Origin: Emiliania huxleyi CCMP1516
Taxonomy: Eukaryota > Haptophyta > Isochrysidales > Noelaerhabdaceae
Length of the DNA: 64,000 bases
Direction of reading: 5' to 3'
NCBI RefSeq assembly: GCF_000372725.1
Contig: NW_005199443.1
Span: 57,121-121,120 of the forward strand
The translations under genes were made by a program, and so were the position numbers. Below are positions 30,230 to 40,840 of the stretch, in pieces. The notes under the pieces were generated by a model. It searched no databases, had not been told where the DNA came from, and saw only the letters and a list, made by a program, of their open reading frames with translations. Numbering within the stretch: the first letter of the stretch is position 1; each line of letters opens with the position of its first letter.

Positions 30230-33200
30230 ATGTCTCTCTTCGCCTCGCTCGGCGCCGCCACGCTCGAGTACAGCACGCGCGAGCGTCGCGCCGCGCTCCG
30301 CCGGCCGCTCAACCTCTGGGACTCGCACTCGCTGAGCGGCTCGAGCGAGGGCTGCCTCTCGCCACAGCATCGCGGCCAGTCCTCTTCCGACCGCGCATCG
30401 TCCGAAGACGGCGACGAGGTGCCGTCCAGCCCCGGAGAACCGCGCTCGTCGGTCGGCGACGTGCTCGGCCTCCTCGCGTCGCTGGAGCCGCTCCTCGCGC
30501 TGACGCACGCCCTCGCGCTGGAGCGGGGCACCACGACGGGGTGGGTCGCGAGCTGCGGCACGAAGCTGGCGCAGGCGGCGGCGACCCGTCGCGCCGTGAC
30601 GGACGCCGCACTGGCGGCCGCGCCGGGCGACCACGCCAACCTCGCCGCTCTGCTCAGCCGCTGCCGCACCTCGGCGGACCGCGACGTCGCTGCGGCCAGC
30701 AAGGGTTCAACGAGCGCGGCCGAGGAGGGGGCGGCCTTTGTGGCGACGATGGGCGGGTACAACGCGCTGGCGTACCAGGCGCTGGCGGTGCTCTCCGAGC
30801 TCCCCGCGTGCGCCGCCGCCACCGCCGTCTCCGAGTTTGCGGCGCTCAAAGAGACGTTTGCGCAGATCCGCGGCTATGTGACGGGGGCGCTGCTGCTGCG
30901 CGACGCGGCGCTCGCGGCGGTGCACGGCCAAGTCAAGGGGAGCCTCGTCATAGCGTTTCACCGCCGCCGCGCGTACGCGCGCTCGATCCGCCACCAGACG
31001 CCGCGCCGGCTGCTGCGCCTGATCGGTGCGGGGCTCGAGCTGCCCGCGGGCTTGGCGCAGGTCACCCACGCGCGCTCCGGGCCTTGCACATTGAATGCCA
31101 TGGGGGGCTCCTGTCTCACCCGGCCTGGCCCCGCGCAGGTCGTGCAGCGCCTCGAGGTGGAGTGCGACCTCGTGGCCCTGCGCGCCACCCTCAAGCCGCA
31201 GCAGTGGTGGGGTCTCGTCACCGCCCACATCGACAGCCTCGAGACAATGCAGCACCTGCTCCTGGGCGCGTGCGCGCGGACGGCGCAGCGACGCGCCGCC
31301 GCCGTCGCGCTCGGCGCCGGCGCGCCCGCCGCGCCGCTCTCCACCGGCCCGCGCGCCGCCTCGCCGCGCCGCCGCCCCTCCCTCCGCCAGCTCAGCGACG
31401 ACGAGCCGTCGGCCGGCTCGGTTGGCTCTGTCGGCTCGACGTGCTCGGCGGGTTCGGGCCCGGCGTCGCCGCCCCGCGGCGGCCACCTTCCCCGCGCAGC
31501 CGACTCGTACACGCGCCTCTTTGGAAGCCCGGGCTACACCGACCCGCCCGCGCTGCACCGGCGCCCGAGCGACCCGCTCTGCCGGCCGGCCGGCGGCAGG
31601 CCGGCAGGAGGCGCGTCGGCCGCGCCCGCGACGCTGCTCCAAGCCGCCGCGCTGCTGACGCTCGGCCGCGCGGCGGTGCGCCACGGCGCCGACGGCGCGA
31701 ACGAGCTCGCCTCGCGCCTGTCGCAGCTCCCCGCCCGGAGGCTCAAGGAGTCACTCCTCGCGCTGGTCGACGAGCGGATGGCGCGCCACTCCGCCTCGCC
31801 CTCGCCCAACGCGTCGCCCGTGGTGACGCGGCTGCACGGCGCCGCCGGCGCCGAAAACACGCCGCCCGCCTCGCCGCCCGCCTCGCCGCGGAAGTCGCCT
31901 CCGAAGCCGGCGCTGCCCGAGGCGGCGCTGCTGCAGCCGCCCGACGGCGCGCGGCTGATCGGCCTCTCGGAGATCCTCTTTGCGCACCGGATCGGCGAGG
32001 GCGGCGCCGGCGCCACCTACCTGGCGCAGTGGAACGGCGCGACCGTCGCTGTCAAGGTTGCCGGCGGCGTCTGCAAGTGGCTCGAGTCGTGGCGTGCCGA
32101 GGTGGCTGCGCTGACCGAGCTGCGCCACCCGAACGTGGTCGAATTCCTCGGCTGCGTGGTGGAGCCGCCCACGCACTGCCTCGTGCTGCAGTTCTGCGAG
32201 GGCGGAGACCTGTACGAGGCGCTCCGCAGGCCGACGCCCCCGGGGCTCGCCCTCAAGGTGGGGCGCGGCGTCGCGGCGGGGATGCTCTACCTGTGCCCCC
32301 CAGCCGCAGCCGCGTCGGCCACTGCTGGGGACGCGCCCACGACCACGTCTCCGCGGTTGCGTCCTAGGCACAAGAAGAACTACATCCACCGCGACCTCAA
32401 GTCGTCGAACGTGCTGCTCGACGCCTCGGGCACCGCCAAGCTGATGGATTTTGGGCTCTCTCGCCAGCTCGATGTCGACGCGGAGGCGAGAGGCCGCGAG
32501 AGGCCGCGAGAGGCCGCGAGAGACGCTCGCCCCTCGCCCCTCGCACCGGAGGGGGCCTCCTCACCGCACCCCCCCCTCTCCCCCCTCTCTCTCCCCCCCC
32601 TCTCTCCCCCCTCTCTCCCCCCCGCGACGCAGGAGCAGCTGACAGCCGAGACGGGCACCTACCGCTGGATGGCGCCCGAGGCGCTCTAAATGAACTATTG
32701 ATCAACTACCAATTAACTATTAATTAACCGCTGGATGGCGCCCGAGGCGCTCCCGGCGAGAGCGGGCGTGACGCGCCCCCCCTAGCCACGCCGACGTCGG
32801 ACACGAGCCTCGTCCGCAGGTGATCCGGCACGAGCCCCATATCTCCCCATATCTCCCCACATCTCCCCATATCTCGCCCTCAGGTGATCCGGCACGAGCC
32901 CTACTCCGCCTCCGCCGACGTCTTCTCGTACGCGATGCTCTGGTTCGAGCTCATCACGCACGAGGTGCCGCGTGTGCGTGTGCCGTGTGCTTGCGTTGGG
33001 GTGGGGGGAGCGAGGGGCAGGTAGATCGCTCACCCACGTGCACCGGGCTTCGCACGTGGTGTGCTGTGGGGCTCCTGTCTGGTGGGTGGAGATGCGAGCC
33101 CCCCCCCCCCCCCTGCCCCCCCCCTGTGTGTGTGCGTGGAGAACTTCACCTCACCTTGCCTTAGGTGCCGTATGCCGACCGGCCGCCGCTGCAGGCGGCC

Positions 33201-33605
33201 GTCTGCACGGGGCTGCAGGGCTTGCGGCCGCCGCTACCCGCCGCGACGCCGCCCTCGGTCCGCTCGCTCATCGAGCGCTGCTGGGCGGCGCCCGAGGCGC
33301 GGCCCTCGTTCGCCGAGCTGGTGGCGCTGACGGGCGATCTGGAGCCGGCGCTCTCGCAGGAGGAGCGCGCCTGGCTCGACGCGCCGGCGGGGCACGCGGT
33401 GTCGTACGACGAGATGGCGCCGCCCAGGCCGGAGAACCAGCCGGGCGAGCGGCCGGCCGCTGCTTGCGGGGACGCTGGGGCGGCGTCGGAGGGCCCGCCG
33501 CCGCCGGCCGACTTGGCCGTGGCGGTGGCGCTCGCGGATGGCGCGCGGGCGCGCCGGAGCAGCGGTTCGCAGATCTGGTCCGTGCCGGTGTGCGAGCCGC
33601 CGTGA
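30230..33605 (+). CDS. TKL-type protein kinase with long N-terminal region
   Basis: Six exons fit 30230-31060, 31139-32292, 32368-32485, 32633-32680, 32884-32964 and 33165-33605 (890 residues). Residues 1-500 are an Ala/Leu-rich helical region with Ser/Pro-rich linkers of unknown function. The kinase domain follows: IGEGGAGATYLAQWNG (glycine loop), VAVKV (lysine), LRHPNVVEFLG, YIHRDLKSSNVLL (catalytic loop), DFGLSRQL, then GTYRWMAPE, VIRHEPYSASADVFSYAMLWFEL, and RCWAAPEARPSF (subdomain XI). The TYRWMAPE and DVFSYAM phrases place it in the tyrosine-kinase-like group of Ser/Thr kinases (MAPKKK/Raf-like). All key catalytic residues are present. Two introns are copies of a dispersed element, and another carries duplicated exon edges. 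Confidence 0.9.
31061..31138 (+). repeat. Introner-like intron, copy 1 (short)
   Basis: 78-bp GT-AG intron in the kinase gene. About 45 bases match the element at 61474-61612 (core GCCTTGCACATTGAATGCC and GGGGCTCCTGTC). A 9-bp direct repeat GCGCAGGTC spans both splice sites (31055-31063 and 31133-31141). It has no in-frame stop. Confidence 0.75.
32965..33164 (+). repeat. Introner-like intron, copy 2
   Basis: 200-bp GT-AG intron of the kinase gene. It shares CTCACCCACG, GGGGCTCCTGTC, a GTGGAGATGCGAG-type stretch, a C-run, TGTGTGTG and CACCTTGCCTTAG with the elements at 47425-47600 and 61474-61612. It is flanked by an 8-bp direct repeat AGGTGCCG (32963-32970 and 33163-33170) that includes both AG/GT junctions. 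Confidence 0.8.
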
Positions 33606-34135
33606 GGGGCGGGGCGGGGGCGGGGGGGTCGTGAGAAGGGGGCTTAGGGGAGGGGGAGGCTTGGGTGTTGCTCACGCCGTGTGCAACGGCCGGGCCGCAG
33701 ACCCGCAGTGCGCCGAGTCGCTCGCGCACTGTCCGCTGGCTCTGTCTTTTGTGTGTGCCCGCTAAGAAACCACACACGCGAGTACGTACGGCTTTACGCC
33801 ATTACGCGCGTTGCGACAAGTGAGTCTCTCAAGACAACCACGCGGCGGAGTTATAGCCATTTTCAGCTTTCGAGGGCGAGGAGGACGACCTACCTTCCCC
33901 GGTTCCCCCGGACCTGCCTCCTCTCCCCGGGCGCCCGGACCTGTCTGTCGCCATGACCCATGTGTTGCGTCGACCTTGAGCACTTGAGCACTTGATAGGG
34001 TCGATTCCGCATGGTACGGGACCCCTCGATCGTCTCGCCCTCCCTCACTGGTGTGTTCATTGGGGGGGGTCATAACGAACACGGTACAGGATTATCGAGG
34101 TGCACGCTGCCGAACGAGCAGTGTCGTCCCCCCTC
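33606..34135. other. Intergenic region
   Basis: 3' flank of the kinase gene up to a TIR element. No gene was seen. Confidence 0.4.
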
Positions 34136-35479
34136 GTCAGGGGCGGGGAACCCGCAATTTGAAATGCTCCGGCATCTCAAATTGCCCGATACGATCTCCA
34201 TTTTAATTGAGATTGCCTCGAGCATCCCAAGATGCATGAAGCAATTCAGGATGCGCGCGCATCCTGAATTGCTTCATGCATCTTGAATTGCTTCGTGCAT
34301 CTTGGGATGCTCAAGGCAACCAAAGATGCATGAAGCAATTCAGGATGCGCGAAGCAATTCAGGATGCGCGCAGGTCCTGCGCGCATCCTGAATTGCTTCA
34401 TGCATCCTGGGATGCTCAAGGCAATCTCAATTATGCGCTGCATAGCGCAACGAGCAGCACGCTCGGCGCCTCCGCGCCGCAGGCTGTGAGACGTTGGGCG
34501 ATCAGCACAGACGGAAGCGACACATATGCCGGTGTGCCGCCGCACGCCACACACGATGCAGACAGATGGGAGTAGCCACGCACCGGGCAGTGATGCCGAG
34601 TCGGCGGGCGGCGCTGCGCTGTGACGGCTGGTGCACACATGAGAGACGCTGAGCCCTGGTGTGGCTGGCGCAGGTGGACTGGGGCCTGCTGATGCGCAAC
34701 GTCATGATTCATCCTGACGAGATCAAGGAGCTCAAGCAGCCGAGCCACATGACGCTGCACTTGCTCCCAGGACATTGGCAGGTGCAGCCCGAGCCCGAGG
34801 CGAACTGGAAGGACCCGGCGACGCCTCTGTCCCGGCTGACCGTGGTGGACCGGCGCAACCCGACTGCGCCTAAGATGAAGAAGCTCCACAAGCGCTCAGG
34901 GAGTAGAACCTACGGCAGCTACCCTGAGGGCGCTGGCTTCAGCATCGGTGCTGTCCTACACAGAGTCGGTGTCGCGACTGAGCTACGGCGCAGCGCGCGG
35001 CGCGTCGGCGGTCAAATCAAGGACGCTTGGGGTGACCAGGTCTGAGCCATCTCCTCCTCAGCTACTGCCCTCCCCACATCGGCCCATCCCTTGCCTGCTT
35101 GGCATCATCTAGGTGTGAGGCAAGGCCGTCAGAGTCCACACAGGAGCGGTGTGTGGGGTGGGCGAGGCTCCCCGCCGACATGTCGCGGAATTGGCCAAAA
35201 TGCTGGGCATCTCAGATTAAGGAAGGCAACTTGTAATAGCAAGGAGCATTCTAGAATGCAAAGGGGTAATTCCAGATGCTAGCGCATTCACGAATGCAGT
35301 TCGCATTCCAGGATGGTCGACGCATCCTGGAATGCGTGGACCATCTTTGGAATGCGGTGTGCATCTTGAAATGCAACAAGTCAACTCGGCATTCTGAATT
35401 GAAAAATGCAATCTGAATTGATCTTTTGCAACTCAAAATGCCCTCAGCATCTCAAATTGCGGGTTCCCCGCCCCTGACG
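34136..35479. mobile_element. TIR element enclosing a gene fragment
   Basis: Ends are inverted copies of CGTCAGGGGCGGGGAACCCG continuing CAATTTGA (34136-34163 and 35452-35479). A CCT lies outside each end and could be a 3-bp target duplication. Both subterminal regions (34165-34440 and 35190-35450) are packed with inverted and direct copies of GCATCCTGAATTGC-like words, including a perfect 58-bp palindrome at 34228-34285. No transposase was recognised, so it is non-autonomous. Between the subterminal regions is GC-rich, protein-coding-looking DNA (34672-35045). Confidence 0.75.
34672..35045 (+). CDS. Captured exon-like ORF within the TIR element
   Basis: An exon-like open frame begins after CTGGCGCAG at 34671 and runs to a stop at 35045, about 123 residues: VDWGLLMRNVMIHPDEI, MTLHLLPGHWQVQPEPEANW, RLTVVDRRNPTAPKMKKLHKR and a basic C-terminus. 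The first in-frame ATG is at 34692. The codon pattern and sequence look like host coding DNA, but no family was recognised. Lying wholly between the inverted repeats, it is probably a captured host gene fragment or a cargo gene missing its 5' exons. Confidence 0.45.
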
Positions 35480-35903
35480 CCTCTCCATCATCTCACAGTG
35501 AGACGTCGGCGGTGGTGGCGGTGTGACCGATCGAGCTACAAGAGGAGCTCGTTCAGCATGATCAGGGTGGACGGAGCAGTACCTCACTTCCTCAATGGGT
35601 GAGCTTCAGACCTCCCAGAAGTCACAGCGCCGACCTTGTTCTTGTTACAGTATTGAGAACGAGTAAATACTACACGCATGGGCTGCGCGCTGGTCGATGA
35701 TGATTTTGAAACCTTTAAGCACAAGAACAAAAGAGGGCACGGGTAAACGACACGAATTTCAATGGACAGAGGAACGCTAGTAAACAACGGGGGAGAGCAA
35801 GTGGACAGAGGGAGAGCAAGTGGACAGAGTGGCAGATGATGCCTTGGGAATCGAACGCAAGCCACTTGAGATGACCCCGATGGGGGCTCTTCTCACTGGT
35901 TGC
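35480..35903. other. Intergenic region
   Basis: Unique sequence between the TIR element and the stop of the next minus-strand gene. A short tandem duplication of GGGAGAGCAAGTGGACAGA lies at about 35792-35829. No gene was seen. Confidence 0.4.
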
Positions 35904-37039
35904 TTACTCAGAGGAGGAGGAGGAGGACGAGGACGAGGGGGGGATGTTGACGTAGCGACTCTGCCACCACTGACAATCTATGTCGCAGAAGCCAGAAGTC
36001 TTGCACGTCTTTTCATCCGAGCACGGGTCTTGTTGAGAGTAGAAGTTACCAAAGCGCGTCTTGCAGCACCCCTCGGGGTTGGGGCAAACCATATCACACA
36101 TTTGGAGGTCGGCACTCTTCACCTCATTCACCAGCGTCTCGTCGGTCGCCTGGCAGGAGCCGTTGGGGCACCCAATCGCGTCCATCGCACAACCCAAGCG
36201 GTAGACCTCACGAGAATGGAGGATAATCTCCTTGGTGCCCTTGAGAGCCCAGAACCCCTCCGCATCTTCCGAATTATACTCAGCCCCGCCAAAGGTATGT
36301 CCAGAGGGGCAGCTAGGATCAAACAACTTTCCACCTTCGATCATGCAGTAAGGGGAGGTGGCAAACCTTGCCATATCCTTGATGGTCAGCTCATAGATCT
36401 GCACCATGTTGTTGGGGTCGCGGTCCCCGTTGGCGAAGTTCCAGCATTTGCGGTCTCGAAGCCAGTCAATTCCCGCGAAGTCGACGTCCTCGAGGTTTAT
36501 CTCCCACGGCTTGTCGATGGATGCCGCGTCAGTGCAGCGGTACCCCCTGATGGTCAGAGGCCCGGAGGTCGGCAACGGCTTCACGACGCTGGGATCGTTG
36601 ACGGAACGGATCGTCGCCACTCCCTTTTTGTTGAACACCTCGTAGACAGTCCGTGGTTCCTCGCGACAAACGTAGCAGTTGTCAACGCCACGGCATGTCT
36701 CAACTTTCTCCTCGGAACCAGGGCAGCACTTCAACTTCGTGTGCTGCGGGTTGTCGTACATATACATATGTACATATCATGGCCTGCCTCCGTACACGAC
36801 ATGTCGAGGTCAAGCCCATGGTACTCCTGCCCGTCCGGTACGTTGATCAGAGGCTCCGCCGAGAACTCCGCTGCCGCCGCCCCATCCGCCGTGGCCGCCG
36901 CCGCATCCACCGTCGTCGCCGCCGTCGCCGACGCCTCCGCCGTCACTGCAGCCTCCGCCACCGCCACCATCTGGTTCTGAACCGGCAAGGCGTACGCGAC
37001 TGAGGCCAGCGCGAGCACAACCATCATCCGCAGCGACAT
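35904..37039 (-). CDS. Secreted Cys-rich protein of unknown function
   Basis: ATG at 37039 starts a clear signal peptide (MMVVLALASVAYALPVQ), followed by an Ala/Thr-rich linker and DGQEYHGLDLDMSCTE. A short intron then appears to remove an AT-rich stretch (36787-36744 if GC-AG), and the frame resumes HTKLKCCPGSEEKVETC. The mature domain has about 20 cysteines: CRGVDNCYVC, TIRGYRCTDAAS, RDRKCWNFANGD, YCMIEGGKLFDPSCPSG and a C-terminal block CSDEKTC...CDIDCQWWQSRYV, ending in poly-Ser. No catalytic motif was seen. It is probably an extracellular or scale/cell-covering protein. The family was not recognised; the intron boundary is uncertain. Confidence 0.7.
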
Positions 37040-37687
37040 TGTGAGGAGTGAGGAGGAGCGAAGAGGAGGAGCGAAGAGGAGGAGCGAAGAGGTATTGAGA
37101 CTTGCGCGGTAAGTCGGCGGCCGGTTTTTGTCAGGAATTGCATTTCGCTACAATTTCGGCGGCCTTGGGTCCTTGGTGCTGGGAGAGGGTCGATTCCGCA
37201 TGGTACGGGACTATGAAAACACCACCCGTGCAAGAAAAAAGAATTTGACGGGCTGATTCGGGACAAGGGCTTGGTGTGGTATCAATCATCCAGGGACACG
37301 TGTTCGATACAAAACAGGCAGAGAAGAGAGTGCGCGTGCGATTACTGTCGTACTTGCGAGAGTTTTACTTGCGTAGGGAAGTGTCGCAGGAGCGCTCCCT
37401 GTACAGGGTGCGGGCGGACCCTCACAGACGCTGCAGTCACGAAAACAGTGGCGGTTCTCTGGCTGGCCGCTTCTGGATCTCCTTGAGCATCTTCTGGTAT
37501 TTTTCCTCAATCTTCTTTGAGGTCGCCAAGAGATCGCCGCGGTGCTGTGGCAGTGGCTGCAAGGCGGCGCGAGCGGCGCGAGAAAGGGCTGACATCGCGA
37601 GATAACAAAATTTGCATCTGCCGAAGGCCGACTGCACGCTAAAGGCTACACGGGGGGACTGTCTCATGGGGGCATTCGATTTCTCAA
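37040..37687. other. Intergenic region
   Basis: The only candidate is a minus-strand frame at 37437-37595 (MSALSRAARAALQPLPQ... KKIEEKYQKMLKEIQKR), about 52 residues with a basic amphipathic N-terminus like a mitochondrial presequence. It is too short to name. Confidence 0.3.
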
Positions 37688-37775
37688 AATAAATAAATAA
37701 ATAAAAACGGACACCTCTCTACTGTGAGATGGGTAAAAAGGAACAGGCCCCCGCCCTTGCGATCTTTGTGCAGGG
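37688..37775 (+). repeat. Dispersed repeat family R2, copy 2
   Basis: Starts AATAAATAAATAAATAAAAA and is about 90% identical to 28681-28770. Confidence 0.75.
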
Positions 37776-37885
37776 TTCTTTGTGGGTGTGGTCGGCGACT
37801 AGCCGGGGTCGTCCTCCCGATGGGGGACTAGCACTAGCCGTCTTCCACATGGTCCCTCGGGTCCCTGCTGCTCCTAATCTCTTCG

Positions 37886-37951
37886 TACATCCTCCTGCTG
37901 ATCTCCGCAAAGTCCTGCTCCCTCCCTCGTCTCACCCTGCGCGTCTGCTCC
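37886..37951 (+). repeat. Dispersed repeat family R3, copy 1
   Basis: About 66 bases (TCGTACATCCTCCTGCTGAT...) nearly identical to 55509-55574. In reverse it encodes a charged stretch (REQDFAEISRRMYEE), so it may be an old coding fragment. Confidence 0.75.
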
Positions 37952-38423
37952 GCCTCACCGTCTTCTGCCCTGCGTCGTCTGGCGACGGGTCCTCCATAGT
38001 CGGTCGAAGTCGCCGCCCTCCTCGTGCCTCTTCCCAACGTTCCCTCGGCGGCCGATGCCGTCTGCTCCGGCTCCCCAGTCCCCGGGTCTGCCCTGCTCTC
38101 GTCTGCGCTAGTTTCTGCTTCGTCCTCACCGGCGTCTCTCCTCTTCCCTCTCCCCTTCTTCTCGATTTCTCAAAGTCCGCACAGCCTCATTTGTTGTAGA
38201 GCCGGGCGCCGCAATCTGCAAGGACGCCAACCCCTGGGAACTGCCCTCGTTGGAGGAATCCCTGGGAACTGCCCTCGTCGTCGACGACGCGCGGCTGGAC
38301 CTCGTGCCGCTCTCGCTCGTGCCAGAGCCGGCCTCGACACCGAGGGTTGGAGGAAAGGGCGATCTTGACCCCCGGACTCAGCGATGGCATATCGAAATCT
38401 CTCCGTCTTTCTACAGATTGAGA
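37952..38423. other. Region upstream of the MOK-like kinase fragment
   Basis: No kinase N-lobe was found in any frame. A 17-base GGGAACTGCCCTCGT unit occurs twice (38236-38280). The sequence looks like unrelated, partly repetitive DNA joined to the kinase. Confidence 0.4.
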
Positions 38424-40399
38424 GGAGTGATGATAACCGACGAAGAGCTCAAGCTGGCCGACTTTGGCTCTTGCCGCGGCATCTACTCGAAGCAGCCCTA
38501 CACTGAGTACATCTCGACGCGATGGTACCGCGCGCCCGAGTGCCTCCTCACAGACGGCTTCTACTCCTACAAGATGGACATGTGGGGGATCGGCTGCGTC
38601 TTTTTTGAGGTGCTCTTGCACGTACGCAATACAGACTGCACTCACCCGCGCGCCGGATGCGGAGTGGGGAGTAGCCCAGCCCTCGCCACACTCGTGGAGA
38701 CTCGCATACCCGCACACCGTAGGTGCTCTCGCTCTCGCCGCTCTTTCCCGGCACAAACGAGCTCGACCAGGTCGCCAAGATCCACAAGATCCTGGGCACG
38801 CCGGGGCGAGCGACCTTCGAGAAGCTGAAGAAGCACTCCAATACCCACATCGATTTCAACTTCCCGCACAAGGCCCACCCACCGTCACGCCCGCTCGGAT
38901 GCCCCCCTTCCATTCCACTCCCCAAACCTCGCGCTCGCGCCACCGCCCCGCCGAGCACCTCCCCCTAGGACGCCCTGCCTGGGCCTCCCGCGCAGGACCC
39001 CACGCCGCTGCAGTCGCTCGTGCCCCACGCCCCCGCCGTCGGTGTCGACCTGATCTCAAAGCTGCTTGCCTATGACCCCGACGAGCGGATCTCCGCGAGG
39101 CAAGCCGTCAAGCACCCGTACTTGCGCGAGCTGCACCTGCGCAGCGACGCGGTCGTGCAGCCAAACACCAAGCGGACCGAGGTGCCGCAGCACCAGCTGC
39201 CGACGGCACCGGGCGGCGGCGCGCCTGGCGAGGGTGGGGACGCGCAACTGCCGACGCAACCGGCAAAGCATCGGAGGTCAACCAAGGAGTCTCGCTCCGC
39301 CGTGGCCGCGCCCTCCGAGCGCGCACCGGCAGCGGCGGTGGGTCGGACCGACCCCGCGCTGAGTGCCAGCGGCGGCGAAACCTCCCTCCCTGGCATCATG
39401 CGCGTGGCAGCAGCCGGCGGTAGCACAGGGTGCACTGGGACGGGCGGGCGGAGTGAGCCGGGCAACGCCAGCCCCCGCAGCAGCGGGCTCCTCAGCAGCA
39501 GCGGGATAGGCAGCTACGGCGCGTCGAGCAGCTGCGGGGTGACCGGCGTCTATGGCGCCGCGGGAAGCTGCGGTGGGTCGGGACGCACAGGACTTCTCGA
39601 CAAGGACGCCCGCCGATGGAGGTGGTGCGCACATTCCTCACAGTCGTGAGGTCTCGCAGTAGGGGCCGACCCGTGCCAGTCGAGCTCGTTGCCTCAGGCC
39701 TCGAGCAGGCGCCATTCCACTCCCGCGCATCCCCTCGCAGCCTCATCGTACTGCCTGACAGCTTTGACACCCCGTGCCTGACACCAGCAGCCCCCGTGCC
39801 CGACAGTTTTGACACCAGCAGCCTGCCGAGCATGCGCAACACGGTTGCGGTTGAGGCAGCGTACGAGGGGGGCAGCAACCTCCCCTTGATCGTGTCGGGC
39901 GCCGGCGGCGTGGCTGGCCGCGCCGGGCTCAAGATCGATGCCAAAACTTTGCACGGGCAAGGGGCTGGCTCACAGACCGGGCGGGCCTCGATGAAGGCGG
40001 GTCCGTACAGGAGGGCGGGGGCGGGCGCTCGGAAGGGAGCCAGCCACAGAGCAGCCGCGGGTCGGTTGGGCCACCAGGTGGCATGCGCTTGGCGGGCAGC
40101 AGCCGCCCGACCGTGCCTGAGGATAGTGCTTTGGACCGTAGGAGGCGCTGGAGCTCGCCGTCGGTGACCACTCCACAACCTACCCTGCGCCGCGCGCTCA
40201 TCATGGCTTGGGCGGGGGCGCAGAGGGCGGACTGGCGCCCACGCCCGCGCCGCCGGTGCTGGTGCCGGTGGCGAGAGCTCACGGGCCTCTTGTCGGACTG
40301 GACGCTGTGGGTATCGCGAAGCCGATCTCAAAGCCCAAGTACGTCAGCCCTTACTCGCAGGCTGCGATCAGTCAGTCGAGACGGACAAAGAACTCGTAG
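38424..40399 (+). CDS. MOK: MOK/RCK-family Ser/Thr kinase, N-lobe missing
   Basis: Exons fit about 38424-38609, 38723-38872 and 38996-about 39620, with the C-terminal tail in later frames ending at 40399 (KPKYVSPYSQAAI). The recognisable kinase part starts at MITDEELKLADFGSCRGIYS (DFG), then QPYTEYISTRWYRAPECLL with the T-x-Y activation motif of the MOK/MAK/RCK kinases, MDMWGIGCVFFEV, LFPGTNELDQVAKIHKILGTP and LLAYDPDERISARQAVKHPYL. A Ser/Gly-rich tail follows. The family acts at cilia and flagella and in growth control. Neither the glycine loop, the catalytic lysine nor HRD is found upstream. The copy is therefore either a 5'-truncated pseudogene or one whose first exons lie beyond an insertion. 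Confidence 0.75.
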
Positions 40400-40840
40400 G
40401 ACGTAGCCCGTCGGTGTGTGTGTGACGACGTCGATCGAGCGGGGCGTGCGACCGTGCATTCGCGCGGTCTCTCGCCCTGTCGTGTGCGGGCCGATCTCGT
40501 CGTCGACTCTCGACTCTCGTGTGTGTGTGTCTGGTGTGTGTCTGGTGTGTGTCTGGTGTGTGTCTGGTGTGACGGCTTTATGTGCGTGTGTGTCTCAGGT
40601 GTCGGGTGTGCCATGACGCATGAGCATGTAAAGTTATGGGCGGGGACCCGCGGCATACCCATTGTAGACCTAAAGCCTAGAGGTGTCTCCTTTCCATTAA
40701 TTTTAAACCAAAACACACACAACTGTTCGACACAACTGTGACACCACAGACACAAGCTCTCACACGTGGTCTCTGCGGGACGATCTTTCCGCAGGCGCGG
40801 GAAAATATAACCCCCTTGTGTGGCCCGTCCGAGCCCTCCG
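40400..40840. other. Intergenic region with minisatellite
   Basis: Contains a tandem TGTGTCTGG array at about 40519-40572. No gene was seen. Confidence 0.5.

Noticed and set aside
29410..32367. Very long plus-strand open frame (985 codons) overlapping the kinase
   Set aside because: Arg/Ala/Pro-only composition in an alternative frame of the kinase gene; a GC-rich shadow.
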